Made by a program: the position numbers and the translations under genes. Below are positions 7,690-14,876 of a stretch of 39,836 bases of DNA, one piece after another (within the stretch, counting starts at the first letter, position 1; every line of letters starts with the position of its first letter). The notes beneath the pieces are model-generated. The model did no database searches. It had not been told where the DNA came from and worked only from the letters and a program-made list of their open reading frames with translations. Source of the DNA: an uncultured Planctomycetales bacterium. GTDB lineage: Bacteria; Planctomycetota; Planctomycetia; Isosphaerales; Isosphaeraceae. The stretch spans positions 1-39,836 of the forward strand of contig CAIYJE010000134.1 in the NCBI GenBank assembly GCA_903926465.1. Reading direction: 5' to 3'.

Positions 7690-8269
7690 TCAACGGGTGC
7701 TCGGCCAGATTCCGCGCGGGCAAGCTGACTCCTGGCACGTCTCTCCAGGGCCCTTGATCTACCAAGACCAGGATCGTTGATTTCAAGGCAAGCTCTGGGT
7801 GCAACTGGATTACATTTTGTTTCTTATCGCGGCCGCCATTCGATGAGCGAGCCTGAACCGGGCTATGGATTCGTCAACTGCTAGATCTCCAGGCGTAACC
7901 GCCAGCAAACCTGGCAGATGCCAGGGAGGAACGTGAGGCCTAAAAAAAAAGCTCAATACGGATTTCTTGTAAGTGCTTTGATATACGAGCCTTATGCTGC
8001 GTCGTGGCAATAGTTACAAGTCTGGTTCGCCTTTGGTACGCCCTTTGCTTTTTAATTTTATTGTTGACCCTTTGTGAAGATCGCATAATGTTTTACTTAG
8101 ATCCAACGTTTTTGGATCTATCTTAGCACGCTGCGGTCTCTTTTTGTTCTTTCGAACTCGTTCGTGCTTCTTCGTGATTCCTAGTTGTGTCAGGTTTTTT
8201 GAGGTGCTTTTTTCCTGACGCAGTTGGATCAACTCACGCAACGGAGTACTCCTCTCCCGGAGTTATCGT
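7690..8269 (+). other. Non-coding region with T-rich leader upstream of the lipoprotein/pilin-like genes
   Basis: About 580 bases without a convincing gene. The first half has ordinary composition. From about 7975 the plus strand turns strikingly T-rich and AT-rich compared with all its surroundings and stays so up to the lipoprotein start. This suggests a long promoter/leader for a strongly expressed pilin-like operon. It holds a perfect inverted repeat (8098-8120) and a weak -10-like CATAAT at 8084. Two minus-strand frames here (7810-8010 and 8014-8241, the latter Lys/Arg-rich) reflect composition rather than a gene. Confidence 0.6.
8098..8120. repeat. Perfect 9-bp inverted repeat in leader region
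   Basis: TAGATCCAA and TTGGATCTA are perfect reverse complements separated by CGTTT. No T tract follows, so it is not a classical terminator. It could be an operator or a leader hairpin about 150 bases upstream of the lipoprotein start. Confidence 0.6.
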
Positions 8270-8524
8270 ATGCCCAGAGTCCCAGTGTCGCTTTTTTGTA
8301 AGTTTCTTGCTCCTGCGGCTTTGCTCTCTCTGGTCGGTCTTGCTGGCTGCAGCAGCGATGTTCCTGCTGAAGGAAGTGCCCCACCGGTCTCGACTGGTGC
8401 TGGCGGCAGAAGCAGCAAAGACGGTGCGATGGCCAACATGATTAACCCTGCCGCTGGCGGGAAAATGGACGATCCTTCAGGAAAATCCAAGGTTGCCACT
8501 CAGGGTTCTGGCGACGCTAAATGA
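8270..8524 (+). CDS. Small lipoprotein
   Basis: An 84-residue protein with a short basic N-terminus, a hydrophobic stretch and the lipobox LAGC (Cys at about 26), followed by a Ser/Gly/Ala/Lys-rich, probably disordered, tail. It should be exported and lipidated. No domain is recognisable. CGGAG lies seven bases before the ATG. It sits 131 bases upstream of the DUF1559 gene on the same strand, at the end of the T-rich leader, so the two may share a transcript. Small lipoproteins next to DUF1559 genes are common in planctomycetes, but the function is unknown. Confidence 0.8.
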   Translation: MPRVPVSLFCKFLAPAALLSLVGLAGCSSDVPAEGSAPPVSTGAGGRSSKDGAMANMINPAAGGKMDDPSGKSKVATQGSGDAK

Positions 8525-8655
8525 ATCAACCGGGTCGAACATGCTTTCTAGTTACGCCCAGTTTGCATAATTCCCGAGTGTTCGGCCCCATTCCAAGGGC
8601 GTGACTACTGTTCCTTGCTTTCTTTCGTTTTCATTCTTACTGGGAGGATCTCGTC

Positions 8656-9729
8656 ATGACGATGCCTTCGAAGCTCTCTCGAAGAGCGCGTGGTTTTACG
8701 CTCATCGAACTGCTGGTGGTCATCTCGATTATCGGTGTGCTGGTTTCGCTGCTGCTGCCGGCCGTGCAGTCTGCACGTGAAGCTGCTCGTCGCGCTCAGT
8801 GCGTGAACAACCTGAAGCAACTAGGCCTAGCATCTCATAACTATCTGGACAAGTGGAATGCTCTTCCTTCGGGCTACCGCTGGGATCCTCTAACCGGCTC
8901 GCTGGCAGGGTATGTTGGAACCGGTCACGGTTTCATTCCCCCCTTGCTTTCCGAAATGGAACAGACCTCCGTCATGAATAGCTGGAACATGTCGGTGAAC
9001 ATGTTCTATAACGAGAACCTCACGGTGTGGGGCGTTGCGATCAACACCCTGTGGTGCCCCAGCGACGGTAAGATCAATCAGGTCAAGACCCTGCCCAACT
9101 ACATCGGTTACTTCAGCGACCCTCCGGGACAGTCTGGCAAGATGGCTTACAGCAGCTATGGTGGTAACGGTGGTCTTTGGACCAACAACTGCTACGCCAA
9201 GCGATCAACCTACGGCCAGGTTCTTGCCAACGAAATGGGTATGTTCGGTTGCTTTACCCAGACCCGCCTTCAGGACGTGACCGACGGTACCAGCAACACC
9301 ATGCTGTTCGGTGAGCACGCTCACGGTACCTTCAGCCCTAGCGATCAGGACGGCTGGAACTGGTGGATTTCTGGTAACTGGGGTGACACTTTGAACACCA
9401 CCATGTTCCCACTCAATCCCGTTCGCAAAATCAAGGATGAAGCCGGTGGTCTGAACGCAACGGCGTTCATCGTGGCATTCTCCAGCTTCCACCCTGGTGG
9501 CGGTAACTTCTGCTTTGCCGATGGTTCGGTGAAGTTCATCAAGGATTCGATCAACACCTGGCAGATTAACTCCCAGACTCAGCTTCCCGTGGGCGTGACT
9601 GCGACCACCGTTGGATCCAGTGCTTACTGGGACACGGTCTACGTGATTGCCCCAGGTGCTCGGATGGGCGTTTACCAGCAGCTCTCGACCAAGAATGGTA
9701 ACGAAGTGATCAGCGCAGGCGACTATTGA
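8656..9729 (+). CDS. DUF1559 pilin-like protein with type IV prepilin N-terminus
   Basis: A 357-residue planctomycete/verrucomicrobial DUF1559 protein. After a short basic leader (SKLSRRARG) comes the prepilin cleavage and hydrophobic helix motif [17 protein letters not shown] with Glu at +5. The family block [25 protein letters not shown] follows. The C-terminal H-X-G-DG type signature is present as [18 protein letters not shown]. It should be processed by a prepilin peptidase and assembled through or anchored in the inner membrane as a pseudopilin-like surface protein. A strong GGAGG site is eight bases upstream of the first ATG; a second ATG follows two codons later. Codon use (many aac, ggt, ctg) suggests high expression. 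A strong terminator follows directly. A GspF-like protein is encoded about 7 kb away. Confidence 0.97.
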   Translation: MTMPSKLSRRARGFTLIELLVVISIIGVLVSLLLPAVQSAREAARRAQCVNNLKQLGLASHNYLDKWNALPSGYRWDPLTGSLAGYVGTGHGFIPPLLSEMEQTSVMNSWNMSVNMFYNENLTVWGVAINTLWCPSDGKINQVKTLPNYIGYFSDPPGQSGKMAYSSYGGNGGLWTNNCYAKRSTYGQVLANEMGMFGCFTQTRLQDVTDGTSNTMLFGEHAHGTFSPSDQDGWNWWISGNWGDTLNTTMFPLNPVRKIKDEAGGLNATAFIVAFSSFHPGGGNFCFADGSVKFIKDSINTWQINSQTQLPVGVTATTVGSSAYWDTVYVIAPGARMGVYQQLSTKNGNEVISAGDY

Positions 9730-9741
9730 TTATTTGCAGCT

Positions 9742-9774
9742 TCGCCCTGGGTTTAGTCCCAGGGCGACTTTTTT
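9742..9774 (+). terminator. Rho-independent terminator after the DUF1559 gene
   Basis: A perfect 10-base-pair GC-rich stem (TCGCCCTGGG with CCCAGGGCGA) and a six-base loop are followed by C and six T. It begins 13 bases after the DUF1559 stop codon. Confidence 0.93.
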
Positions 9775-9808
9775 CCTGTTCAGACTTGATCCCAGATCCA
9801 AAATGAAA

Positions 9809-9847
9809 GCCTTGGTCAGACAAGAGACGTCTGACCAAGGCGTTTTT
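9809..9847. terminator. Second, probably bidirectional terminator
   Basis: A perfect 13-base-pair stem (left arm 9809-9821, right arm 9829-9841) with a seven-base loop is followed by G and five T. On the other side an A-rich stretch (9801-9808) gives a weaker U tract for the minus strand. It could therefore also stop transcripts of the convergent TatD gene ending at 9982. Confidence 0.88.
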
Positions 9848-9981
9848 CGTTGTCACCGTGAAGTTCAATCAGGCATCACAGAAATTCACAATTGCGTTCC
9901 GCTCTGAGGTCCGAAACAAGCCCGACCAGTGACCTTGAGAATCTCAAAGGGAAATGAACCCCAGATCTTAGACTCATGTGG

Positions 9982-10812
9982 TCAGGAGGTTGCGAGCTTC
10001 TCTTTTCTGGGCTCGAAGCGAAACCGCTGACACTGAGAGAAGAACGCGAGCGGGTTCTCATAAACCACTCTCCGAATTGTGCTTTCTGAATGCCCACGAG
10101 CCCGCATTTCAAAGATGAACTCAGGGACCGCCAAAGGATCGCTGTGGCCCCAATCGCCGGCCGAATTTACCATGATCCGTTCGGTCCCATAAATTTCGAT
10201 CAGGTCGGCTGCCCGACTCGGGGTACACTTCGTAATTGGATAGAGCGTCATTCCAACCCAGTGCCCAGCTTCCAGGGCGGGCCGGATGGTGTGCTCTTCC
10301 ACATGGTCAATACAAACCCGAGAGGCTGAAATCCTGGACTCATGGGCAAGCATGTCCAAAATCATCCGCGTTCCCTGGTACTTATCGGCCAGGTGCGGTG
10401 TATGGACAAGCACCAGTTCATTGGTGCGAGATGCCAGATCGAGGTGTTCCCGGAAGATGATCGATTCATTCTTGGTGTTCTTGTTGAGCCCGATCTCACC
10501 AATCCCTAGAACGTTGGGAAGCTCCAGAAATTCAGGAATCATGGCAATCACTTCGCGTGAAAGCGAGACGTTCTCTGCCTCTTTGGCGTTGATGCAAAGC
10601 CAGCAGGCGTGCTCAATTCCATAAAGCTTCGCACGTCGCCCTTCAACCACGGTGAGCTGACGGAAATAGTCTCGGAACCCCTCGACCCCAGAGCGATCAA
10701 AGCCGGCCCAGAACGCAGGCTCACTCACCAGCGCACAGCCTGCCATGGCCATCCGTTTGTAGTCATCGGTGGTCCGGGAAACCATGTGAATGTGTGGGTC
10801 GATGTAATTCAT
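9982..10812 (-). CDS. TatD-family metal-dependent hydrolase (EboB-like)
   Basis: A 276-residue member of the amidohydrolase/TatD superfamily. The N-terminal DPHIHM gives the D/HxH metal site. GIGEIGLNKN is the conserved Glu region, HTPH and IDHVEEHT follow, and NSAGDWGHSDP supplies the last Asp. GAGGT lies about six bases before the ATG, which supports the start. It is transcribed towards the DUF1559 gene and separated from it by two terminators. A small unknown gene lies upstream on the same strand. The divergence from housekeeping TatD DNases and the presence of a UbiA/TIM-barrel operon 3 kb away make an EboB-like role possible. The substrate is unknown. Confidence 0.85.
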   Translation of the reverse strand: MNYIDPHIHMVSRTTDDYKRMAMAGCALVSEPAFWAGFDRSGVEGFRDYFRQLTVVEGRRAKLYGIEHACWLCINAKEAENVSLSREVIAMIPEFLELPNVLGIGEIGLNKNTKNESIIFREHLDLASRTNELVLVHTPHLADKYQGTRMILDMLAHESRISASRVCIDHVEEHTIRPALEAGHWVGMTLYPITKCTPSRAADLIEIYGTERIMVNSAGDWGHSDPLAVPEFIFEMRARGHSESTIRRVVYENPLAFFSQCQRFRFEPRKEKLATS

Positions 10813-10910
10813 GGCTACCTCGAAAAGGCTACGTGGTTATAAGCCGATTAGCCGGCAGACGGTGTCTGGGGCGTCCGGTTGAGAAGGTTCGGGTCAAGAA
10901 CGTCCGAGGA

Positions 10911-11201
10911 TCAGGAGCGGGGCTCAGAGCCAATCCCGAACGCAGATTGCCACTGCGGGTCATAATCTACAGAAAAGATCCGCTGCACCGTCTCTGCGCG
11001 GCTGGGTTCCGGAATACTAAGAACCTCAAGTGCCAGGCGGATCTGGGCCAGCCTTCGATCTGGATGAGAACCTGGATGCTCCGACGCACGATCGAGTCGG
11101 TCGAGCGAGGCTGCAAGTTCTAGCACCTTGGCCCGGATTTCCAGAAAATCACGGTCCAGAACAGACATGATATTGCGTTTGGGCATGTTGTTCGTAGCCA
11201 T
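10911..11201 (-). CDS. Small protein of unknown function upstream of the TatD gene
   Basis: A 96-residue soluble protein rich in charged helix (FLEIRAKVLELAASLDRLDRA, written here in part), ending in a region with IFSVDYDPQW. The frame starts at 11201, with AAGG ten bases upstream; later Met codons at positions 6 and 12 have no site. The TatD gene begins 98 bases downstream in the same direction, so the two could form an operon. I do not recognise a domain. It is much shorter than the EboA proteins I know of, so I do not assign that name. Confidence 0.65.
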   Translation of the reverse strand: MATNNMPKRNIMSVLDRDFLEIRAKVLELAASLDRLDRASEHPGSHPDRRLAQIRLALEVLSIPEPSRAETVQRIFSVDYDPQWQSAFGIGSEPRS

Positions 11202-11520
11202 CAGAGGCCCACCTTCCCGTCCTTTCAGGACACGTTGAACGTATCAAGCTCATGATGGCAGATCGTCTCTTGAAGGGCAACCGCCCGTACAAGAACTCTG
11301 GATCCGGTCGTCCGAAACCGTCTATTTCCGACGCCGAGCCGTTCCATTTTAACCAATCGGAATTGTCGAAAGATTCAAATGCTGATCTGCCTCATCGAGT
11401 GTCGGCTGGCATCTTGGTTCACTTGACTCAAACTGGTAAAATTCTTCTCGCAGGTGGTAGGACAATCGGCCCTCAGTAAGGGTTGAGCCTCAAGAAATCA
11501 CCACCCTGGAGTCTAGTCTG
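11202..11520 (+). other. Divergent intergenic region
   Basis: About 320 bases between the minus-strand small gene and the plus-strand secreted protein, presumably holding promoters for both. A TTGACT is present at 11423, but no -10 box lies at a proper distance. A 75-codon plus-strand frame (11252-11479) has no recognisable content and I do not call it. Confidence 0.5.
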
Positions 11521-12609
11521 ATGAAAAATGCCACCCGTTCCTGGATGGCCGTGTTTGGCTTATCGGCTGGTCTGGTGAATCCTTTGGGTGCAATCGCTCA
11601 GGTTGCCGACTGTTGCGGCGCTTCTGCTCCCACCCCCACCAGCTATGTTACGACCTCTTATGCGGTCCCAACCACGCAAACCACGGTCATGCGGCCGGTC
11701 ATCGCATACGAAGCACCGGTGATTTACGAATCAACCGGCTATTTGGTCGAACGCCCGACCAGAGGTCTGTTCAGTAACTTGTTCCGGCCTCGTGTCAGGG
11801 AAACAACCTACGTTGAAACGTCTTATGTTCCGCCCACGTATGACTTTGTCACGCCGACTCGGTACACCACAACGTATATCCCCACAACCGTGACTGTCGA
11901 CCTACCGGTTGTAGAAACCTCGATCACTTCCGCCGATCCTTGTAGCACCACGGTTCCAGTAATCAACGGTTCCGTTTATAACGGCAATGGCAACGGAAGT
12001 ACGGCTGTTAGTGAAACCCGGCAGCAGGTGACGGCCGCACCTCAGACCACGGTAACCAACCCGCCCAAGAGCGTTCAGAGTCGAACCGCAGTTGAGCCCG
12101 GCCGTTCCAGCGCCTCCCCTCCGCCTAGCGATGGTGCCAGCAGCGCTGGGATTGGCGGCAACCTCAATGAACCGGCTTATGAATTCCCCGCCAGCCCAAG
12201 GCCAGAGAAAACCGGTACCGATTCTGAGCCAAGCAGTGGTGGAGTGGTTGCACCCCTGGATGATGCCACGAGCCGTTCGTCCTACAAGCCCCGGCCAACC
12301 GAACTCGCTCGCCAACAGTCCAGCAGTGGTCTTGGGGCGTTGCGGGGGCAGGTGATCACGGGTGCCGATGGCAAAGCAGAGTCGAGCATCCGAGTGGTCT
12401 TCAGCGATCTTCGCAACACTTTCAAGGACCGCGAGCGAGAGAGCGATGCCAGTGGCCGCTTTGAAGTGATGTTGCCGAATGGCGACTGGGCCGTGAATGT
12501 TGTGGAGCCCGATGGTAAGCAGACTTCCTACGGCACCATTACCGTGACCTCGGGTCGTTTCTTCGACCAGCAGGATCGACCAATCTCAAGCATTCGCATC
12601 AACCACTGA
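11521..12609 (+). CDS. Secreted Tyr/Thr/Ser-rich protein with carboxypeptidase-regulatory-like domain
   Basis: A 362-residue protein. A signal peptide (about residues 1-27, ending AIAQ) is followed by a low-complexity region to about 150 rich in Tyr, Thr, Val and Pro (TYVETSYVPP, TTTYIPTTVTVD). A Ser/Pro/Gly linker comes next, then a C-terminal beta-sandwich-like module from about 270. That module has LRGQVITGADGKAESSIRVV and DASGRFEVMLPNGDW, typical of carboxypeptidase regulatory-like domains. It is likely extracytoplasmic and structural. GGAG nine bases before the ATG supports the start. A strong terminator follows immediately, so the gene is probably monocistronic. No enzymatic motif is visible. 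Confidence 0.82.
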   Translation: MKNATRSWMAVFGLSAGLVNPLGAIAQVADCCGASAPTPTSYVTTSYAVPTTQTTVMRPVIAYEAPVIYESTGYLVERPTRGLFSNLFRPRVRETTYVETSYVPPTYDFVTPTRYTTTYIPTTVTVDLPVVETSITSADPCSTTVPVINGSVYNGNGNGSTAVSETRQQVTAAPQTTVTNPPKSVQSRTAVEPGRSSASPPPSDGASSAGIGGNLNEPAYEFPASPRPEKTGTDSEPSSGGVVAPLDDATSRSSYKPRPTELARQQSSSGLGALRGQVITGADGKAESSIRVVFSDLRNTFKDRERESDASGRFEVMLPNGDWAVNVVEPDGKQTSYGTITVTSGRFFDQQDRPISSIRINH

Positions 12610-12637
12610 TCAAGGTTGTAAGATCAACTTCGAGTCT

Positions 12638-12678
12638 CCCCGGCAGCTTCCCACACGAACTGCCGGGGTCTTTTTTTT
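12638..12678 (+). terminator. Rho-independent terminator after the Tyr/Thr-rich protein
   Basis: A nine-base-pair stem CCCCGGCAG / CTGCCGGGG with a 13-base loop, then TC and eight T. It starts 29 bases after the stop codon and ends just before the next reading frame. Confidence 0.92.
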
Positions 12679-12707
12679 GGATGAGTCTGCGGTCGAGGCA
12701 AAATCCT

Positions 12708-13913
12708 GTGCAGCCATCCAGCTCAACCACTGCTCCCTGCCGGGTTTGCTTTGTACTCAGCTATTTTTTTCCACTCCAGAGCGGAGCTGAGCGTCAGGCA
12801 CTTGAGCAGGCAATCGAACTTGTGCGCCAGGGGCATGAGGTTCATGTCCTCACGCGCTGGGTGCCAGGTCTCAAGGTTGATGATCAGGTTCGTGGTGTGC
12901 ACATTCATCGATGGGTGAAGCTTGCACGCTGGGGGCCGCTTTTCGGGCTCTCGTTCCTGCACGGGTTCAACCGAGGTCTGGCCAGGCTTCGGCCCCATTA
13001 TGATGTCATTCACACGCATCAGGCGCTCTGGGAGGCGGCAAGTACGGGGCTGTTCCGGATGCGTAATCCCAGCGTACCAACCGTGATTCAACCCGCCAGT
13101 TCCGGGTTTTACGGTGAAGCGCAGGAGCTGGATCGAACTCGGGGGAAGCATAAACTCAGGCGCTGGATCTTGCAAAACTCACGGTTTGCCACGATCTCAC
13201 AAGAGATTGGCCAGGAGTGGCGTGGCCTGGGCGTTCCTGAGGAAAAACTTTTTGCCACGGCCAGCGGGGTCGATACGAACCGATTTCGACCCGGCCCCTG
13301 CGCATTTGACGACGCCCTGCCGCCACACCCGCGTGTGCTATTCACGGGCCGGCTCCACCCACAGAAGAATCTGCCGGTTCTTTTGGATGCCTGGCCCCTG
13401 GTGTTACAGCAATTGCCGGCCCACCTGCTGCTCATTGGCGAAGGGCCTGACCGCCCGGCCATTGAGGCCCAAATTCAAGCCAAAGGGTTGGCTGGTCACG
13501 TCCACCTACTTGGGGCGGTTGCGGATCCTGCCGAGTACCTCCGAGGCGCAGATTTTTTTGTACTTCCCAGCCTGGCAGAAGGAATGAGCAATTCGTTACT
13601 GGAAGCCATGGCAACCGCCGTTCCTTGCCTGGCGTCTGATATTGGTGGTAATCAAGATCTGATTGTGAATGAACAGACCGGTCTATTACTTCCCACGAAT
13701 GACTCGCAGGCCTGGGCCGCAGCGATTGTGAATTTGCTTTCTCGCCCGGAACGGGCAACTCAGCTCGGGCATGCGGGATTTCAATTCGTCCAGCGTGAAC
13801 ACGCGATCTCAAGGATTGTGGATCGAAATCTCAAGCTTTACGCGGAACTGCTTGGCCGTGGCATCGGTTCATCGGTTCATGAATCGGGCTCGGAATTCCT
13901 GGTCAAAACCTGA
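12708..13913 (+). CDS. Glycosyltransferase family 4
   Basis: A GT-B fold retaining glycosyltransferase of about 401 residues. The N-terminal domain starts CRVCFVLSYFFP with the glycine-bearing SGAERQALEQA acceptor loop and IHTHQALWEA. The C-terminal donor domain has FTGRLHPQKNLPVLLDAW, LLIGEGPDRP and VHLLGAV. The EX7E block EGMSNSLLEAMA contacts the nucleotide sugar and is followed by SDIGGNQDLI. The frame is open from an ATG at 12681, but that codon lies three bases after the terminator T tract and has no ribosome site. A GTG at 12708 has GAGG nine bases upstream and still precedes the conserved core, so I prefer it. It may act in surface polysaccharide or glycolipid synthesis; donor and acceptor are unknown. 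Confidence 0.93.
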   Translation: MQPSSSTTAPCRVCFVLSYFFPLQSGAERQALEQAIELVRQGHEVHVLTRWVPGLKVDDQVRGVHIHRWVKLARWGPLFGLSFLHGFNRGLARLRPHYDVIHTHQALWEAASTGLFRMRNPSVPTVIQPASSGFYGEAQELDRTRGKHKLRRWILQNSRFATISQEIGQEWRGLGVPEEKLFATASGVDTNRFRPGPCAFDDALPPHPRVLFTGRLHPQKNLPVLLDAWPLVLQQLPAHLLLIGEGPDRPAIEAQIQAKGLAGHVHLLGAVADPAEYLRGADFFVLPSLAEGMSNSLLEAMATAVPCLASDIGGNQDLIVNEQTGLLLPTNDSQAWAAAIVNLLSRPERATQLGHAGFQFVQREHAISRIVDRNLKLYAELLGRGIGSSVHESGSEFLVKT

Positions 13914-13941
13914 AGCGATTCATGATTGGCTTGCACATGCG

Positions 13942-13972
13942 GGACAGCCGCCCTCGGCTGCCACTTGGGGTT
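13942..13972. repeat. Dispersed palindromic extragenic repeat, copy 1
   Basis: The 19-mer GGACAGCCGCCCTCGGCTG recurs exactly at 31305-31323. The match extends to about 30 bases with two mismatches through CTTGGGGT. The core can fold as a CAGCCG/CGGCTG hairpin. It lies in the gap between the glycosyltransferase and lipase genes. Confidence 0.75.
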
Positions 13973-14035
13973 GGTCATGTGTGCAATCCATTCGTCATTG
14001 CGCTAAGCGTGGAACCTCTGTGAGATCATTTCTGG

Positions 14036-14851
14036 ATGCGGCTCATCAAGAAAAATCATGCTGAGTTCAATTCGGAGGCCGGCACACACGGCCATGCGCC
14101 ACTTGTGATGGCGCATGGACTCATGGGCTTTTCCAGGATCCATCTTGGGCCGTGGACCTTGGCCGCCTACTTTCGAGGAATTCCTGAGTATCTGAACCAG
14201 CTTGGATTTCGAGTTCTCGTCACAAGAGTGCACCCGACCGGCGGAATCGAGCGCCGAGCGAGAAAACTGGCCGAGCAAATTGAAGCGGCGTTCCCAGGAG
14301 AGTCCGTTCATCTGGTCGGCCACAGCATGGGCGGGCTCGATGCTCGTCAACTGCTCAGGGAACCGGGCTGGTCAGATCGCGTACTGAGCTTGGTCACGGT
14401 GGGAACCCCCCACCTGGGCTCATTGCTTGCAGAGCGGTTCAGCCCCAGGTTCAAGCCAATTGCGGTCACCTTCAAGGCCATTCCCTGGGATTTCCAGGGC
14501 TTCTCCGACGTCCTGCCCCAAAAGGCCCGCCGCTGGCATGAGGATCATCCTGCGCCTGAGCAAATCCCCTGCTACGCGGTGGCCGGAAACCCCACCTTGC
14601 AGCAGGTCTGCTGGCCCCTGAAACGACTTCATAAAGAACTCGAAGTGCTGGATGGCCCCAATGATGGACTCGTTTCCCAGCAATCCGCACTGGCATTCGG
14701 GCAACCACTTCTGACCACGCCACTTGATCATTTTCGCCAGATGAACTGGTTCACCAGAGGCCACTCTGCCCAGCTCTGGCCCGAGATTCGAAATCTTTAC
14801 CGCCAGATCGCGGAAAAGATTTCATGCCATGATCCCATTGATCAGGCGTAA
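14036..14851 (+). CDS. Alpha/beta-hydrolase, lipase-like
   Basis: A 271-residue alpha/beta hydrolase resembling triacylglycerol lipases and LipA/lecithin-acyltransferase-like esterases. LVMAHGLMGF (23-32) is the oxyanion-hole region. GHSMGG (95-100) carries the nucleophile Ser97. NDGLV supplies a candidate Asp210 and LDHFRQMNW a candidate His232, in the correct order for a catalytic triad. TVGTPHLGS is typical of lipases. No signal peptide is seen, so it is probably cytoplasmic. The start at 14036 lacks a strong ribosome site, but the next Met falls inside the oxyanion motif. It ends 25 bases from the convergent symporter gene. Confidence 0.88.
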   Translation: MRLIKKNHAEFNSEAGTHGHAPLVMAHGLMGFSRIHLGPWTLAAYFRGIPEYLNQLGFRVLVTRVHPTGGIERRARKLAEQIEAAFPGESVHLVGHSMGGLDARQLLREPGWSDRVLSLVTVGTPHLGSLLAERFSPRFKPIAVTFKAIPWDFQGFSDVLPQKARRWHEDHPAPEQIPCYAVAGNPTLQQVCWPLKRLHKELEVLDGPNDGLVSQQSALAFGQPLLTTPLDHFRQMNWFTRGHSAQLWPEIRNLYRQIAEKISCHDPIDQA

Positions 14852-14876
14852 CTCCAGAACGCCTGAGCCTGTGGTC

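Noticed and set aside
8064-8089. TTGACC and CATAAT as a promoter pair
   Set aside because: The spacer is only 14 bases, too short for sigma-70; the alternative TTGTTG at 8061 has proper spacing but matches only three of six.
8014-8241. 75-codon Lys/Arg-rich minus-strand frame in the T-rich leader
   Set aside because: Its composition simply mirrors the T-rich plus strand, with no ribosome site and no domain.
11252-11479. 75-codon plus-strand frame in the divergent intergenic region
   Set aside because: No ribosome site, no recognisable content, and it occupies the expected promoter region.
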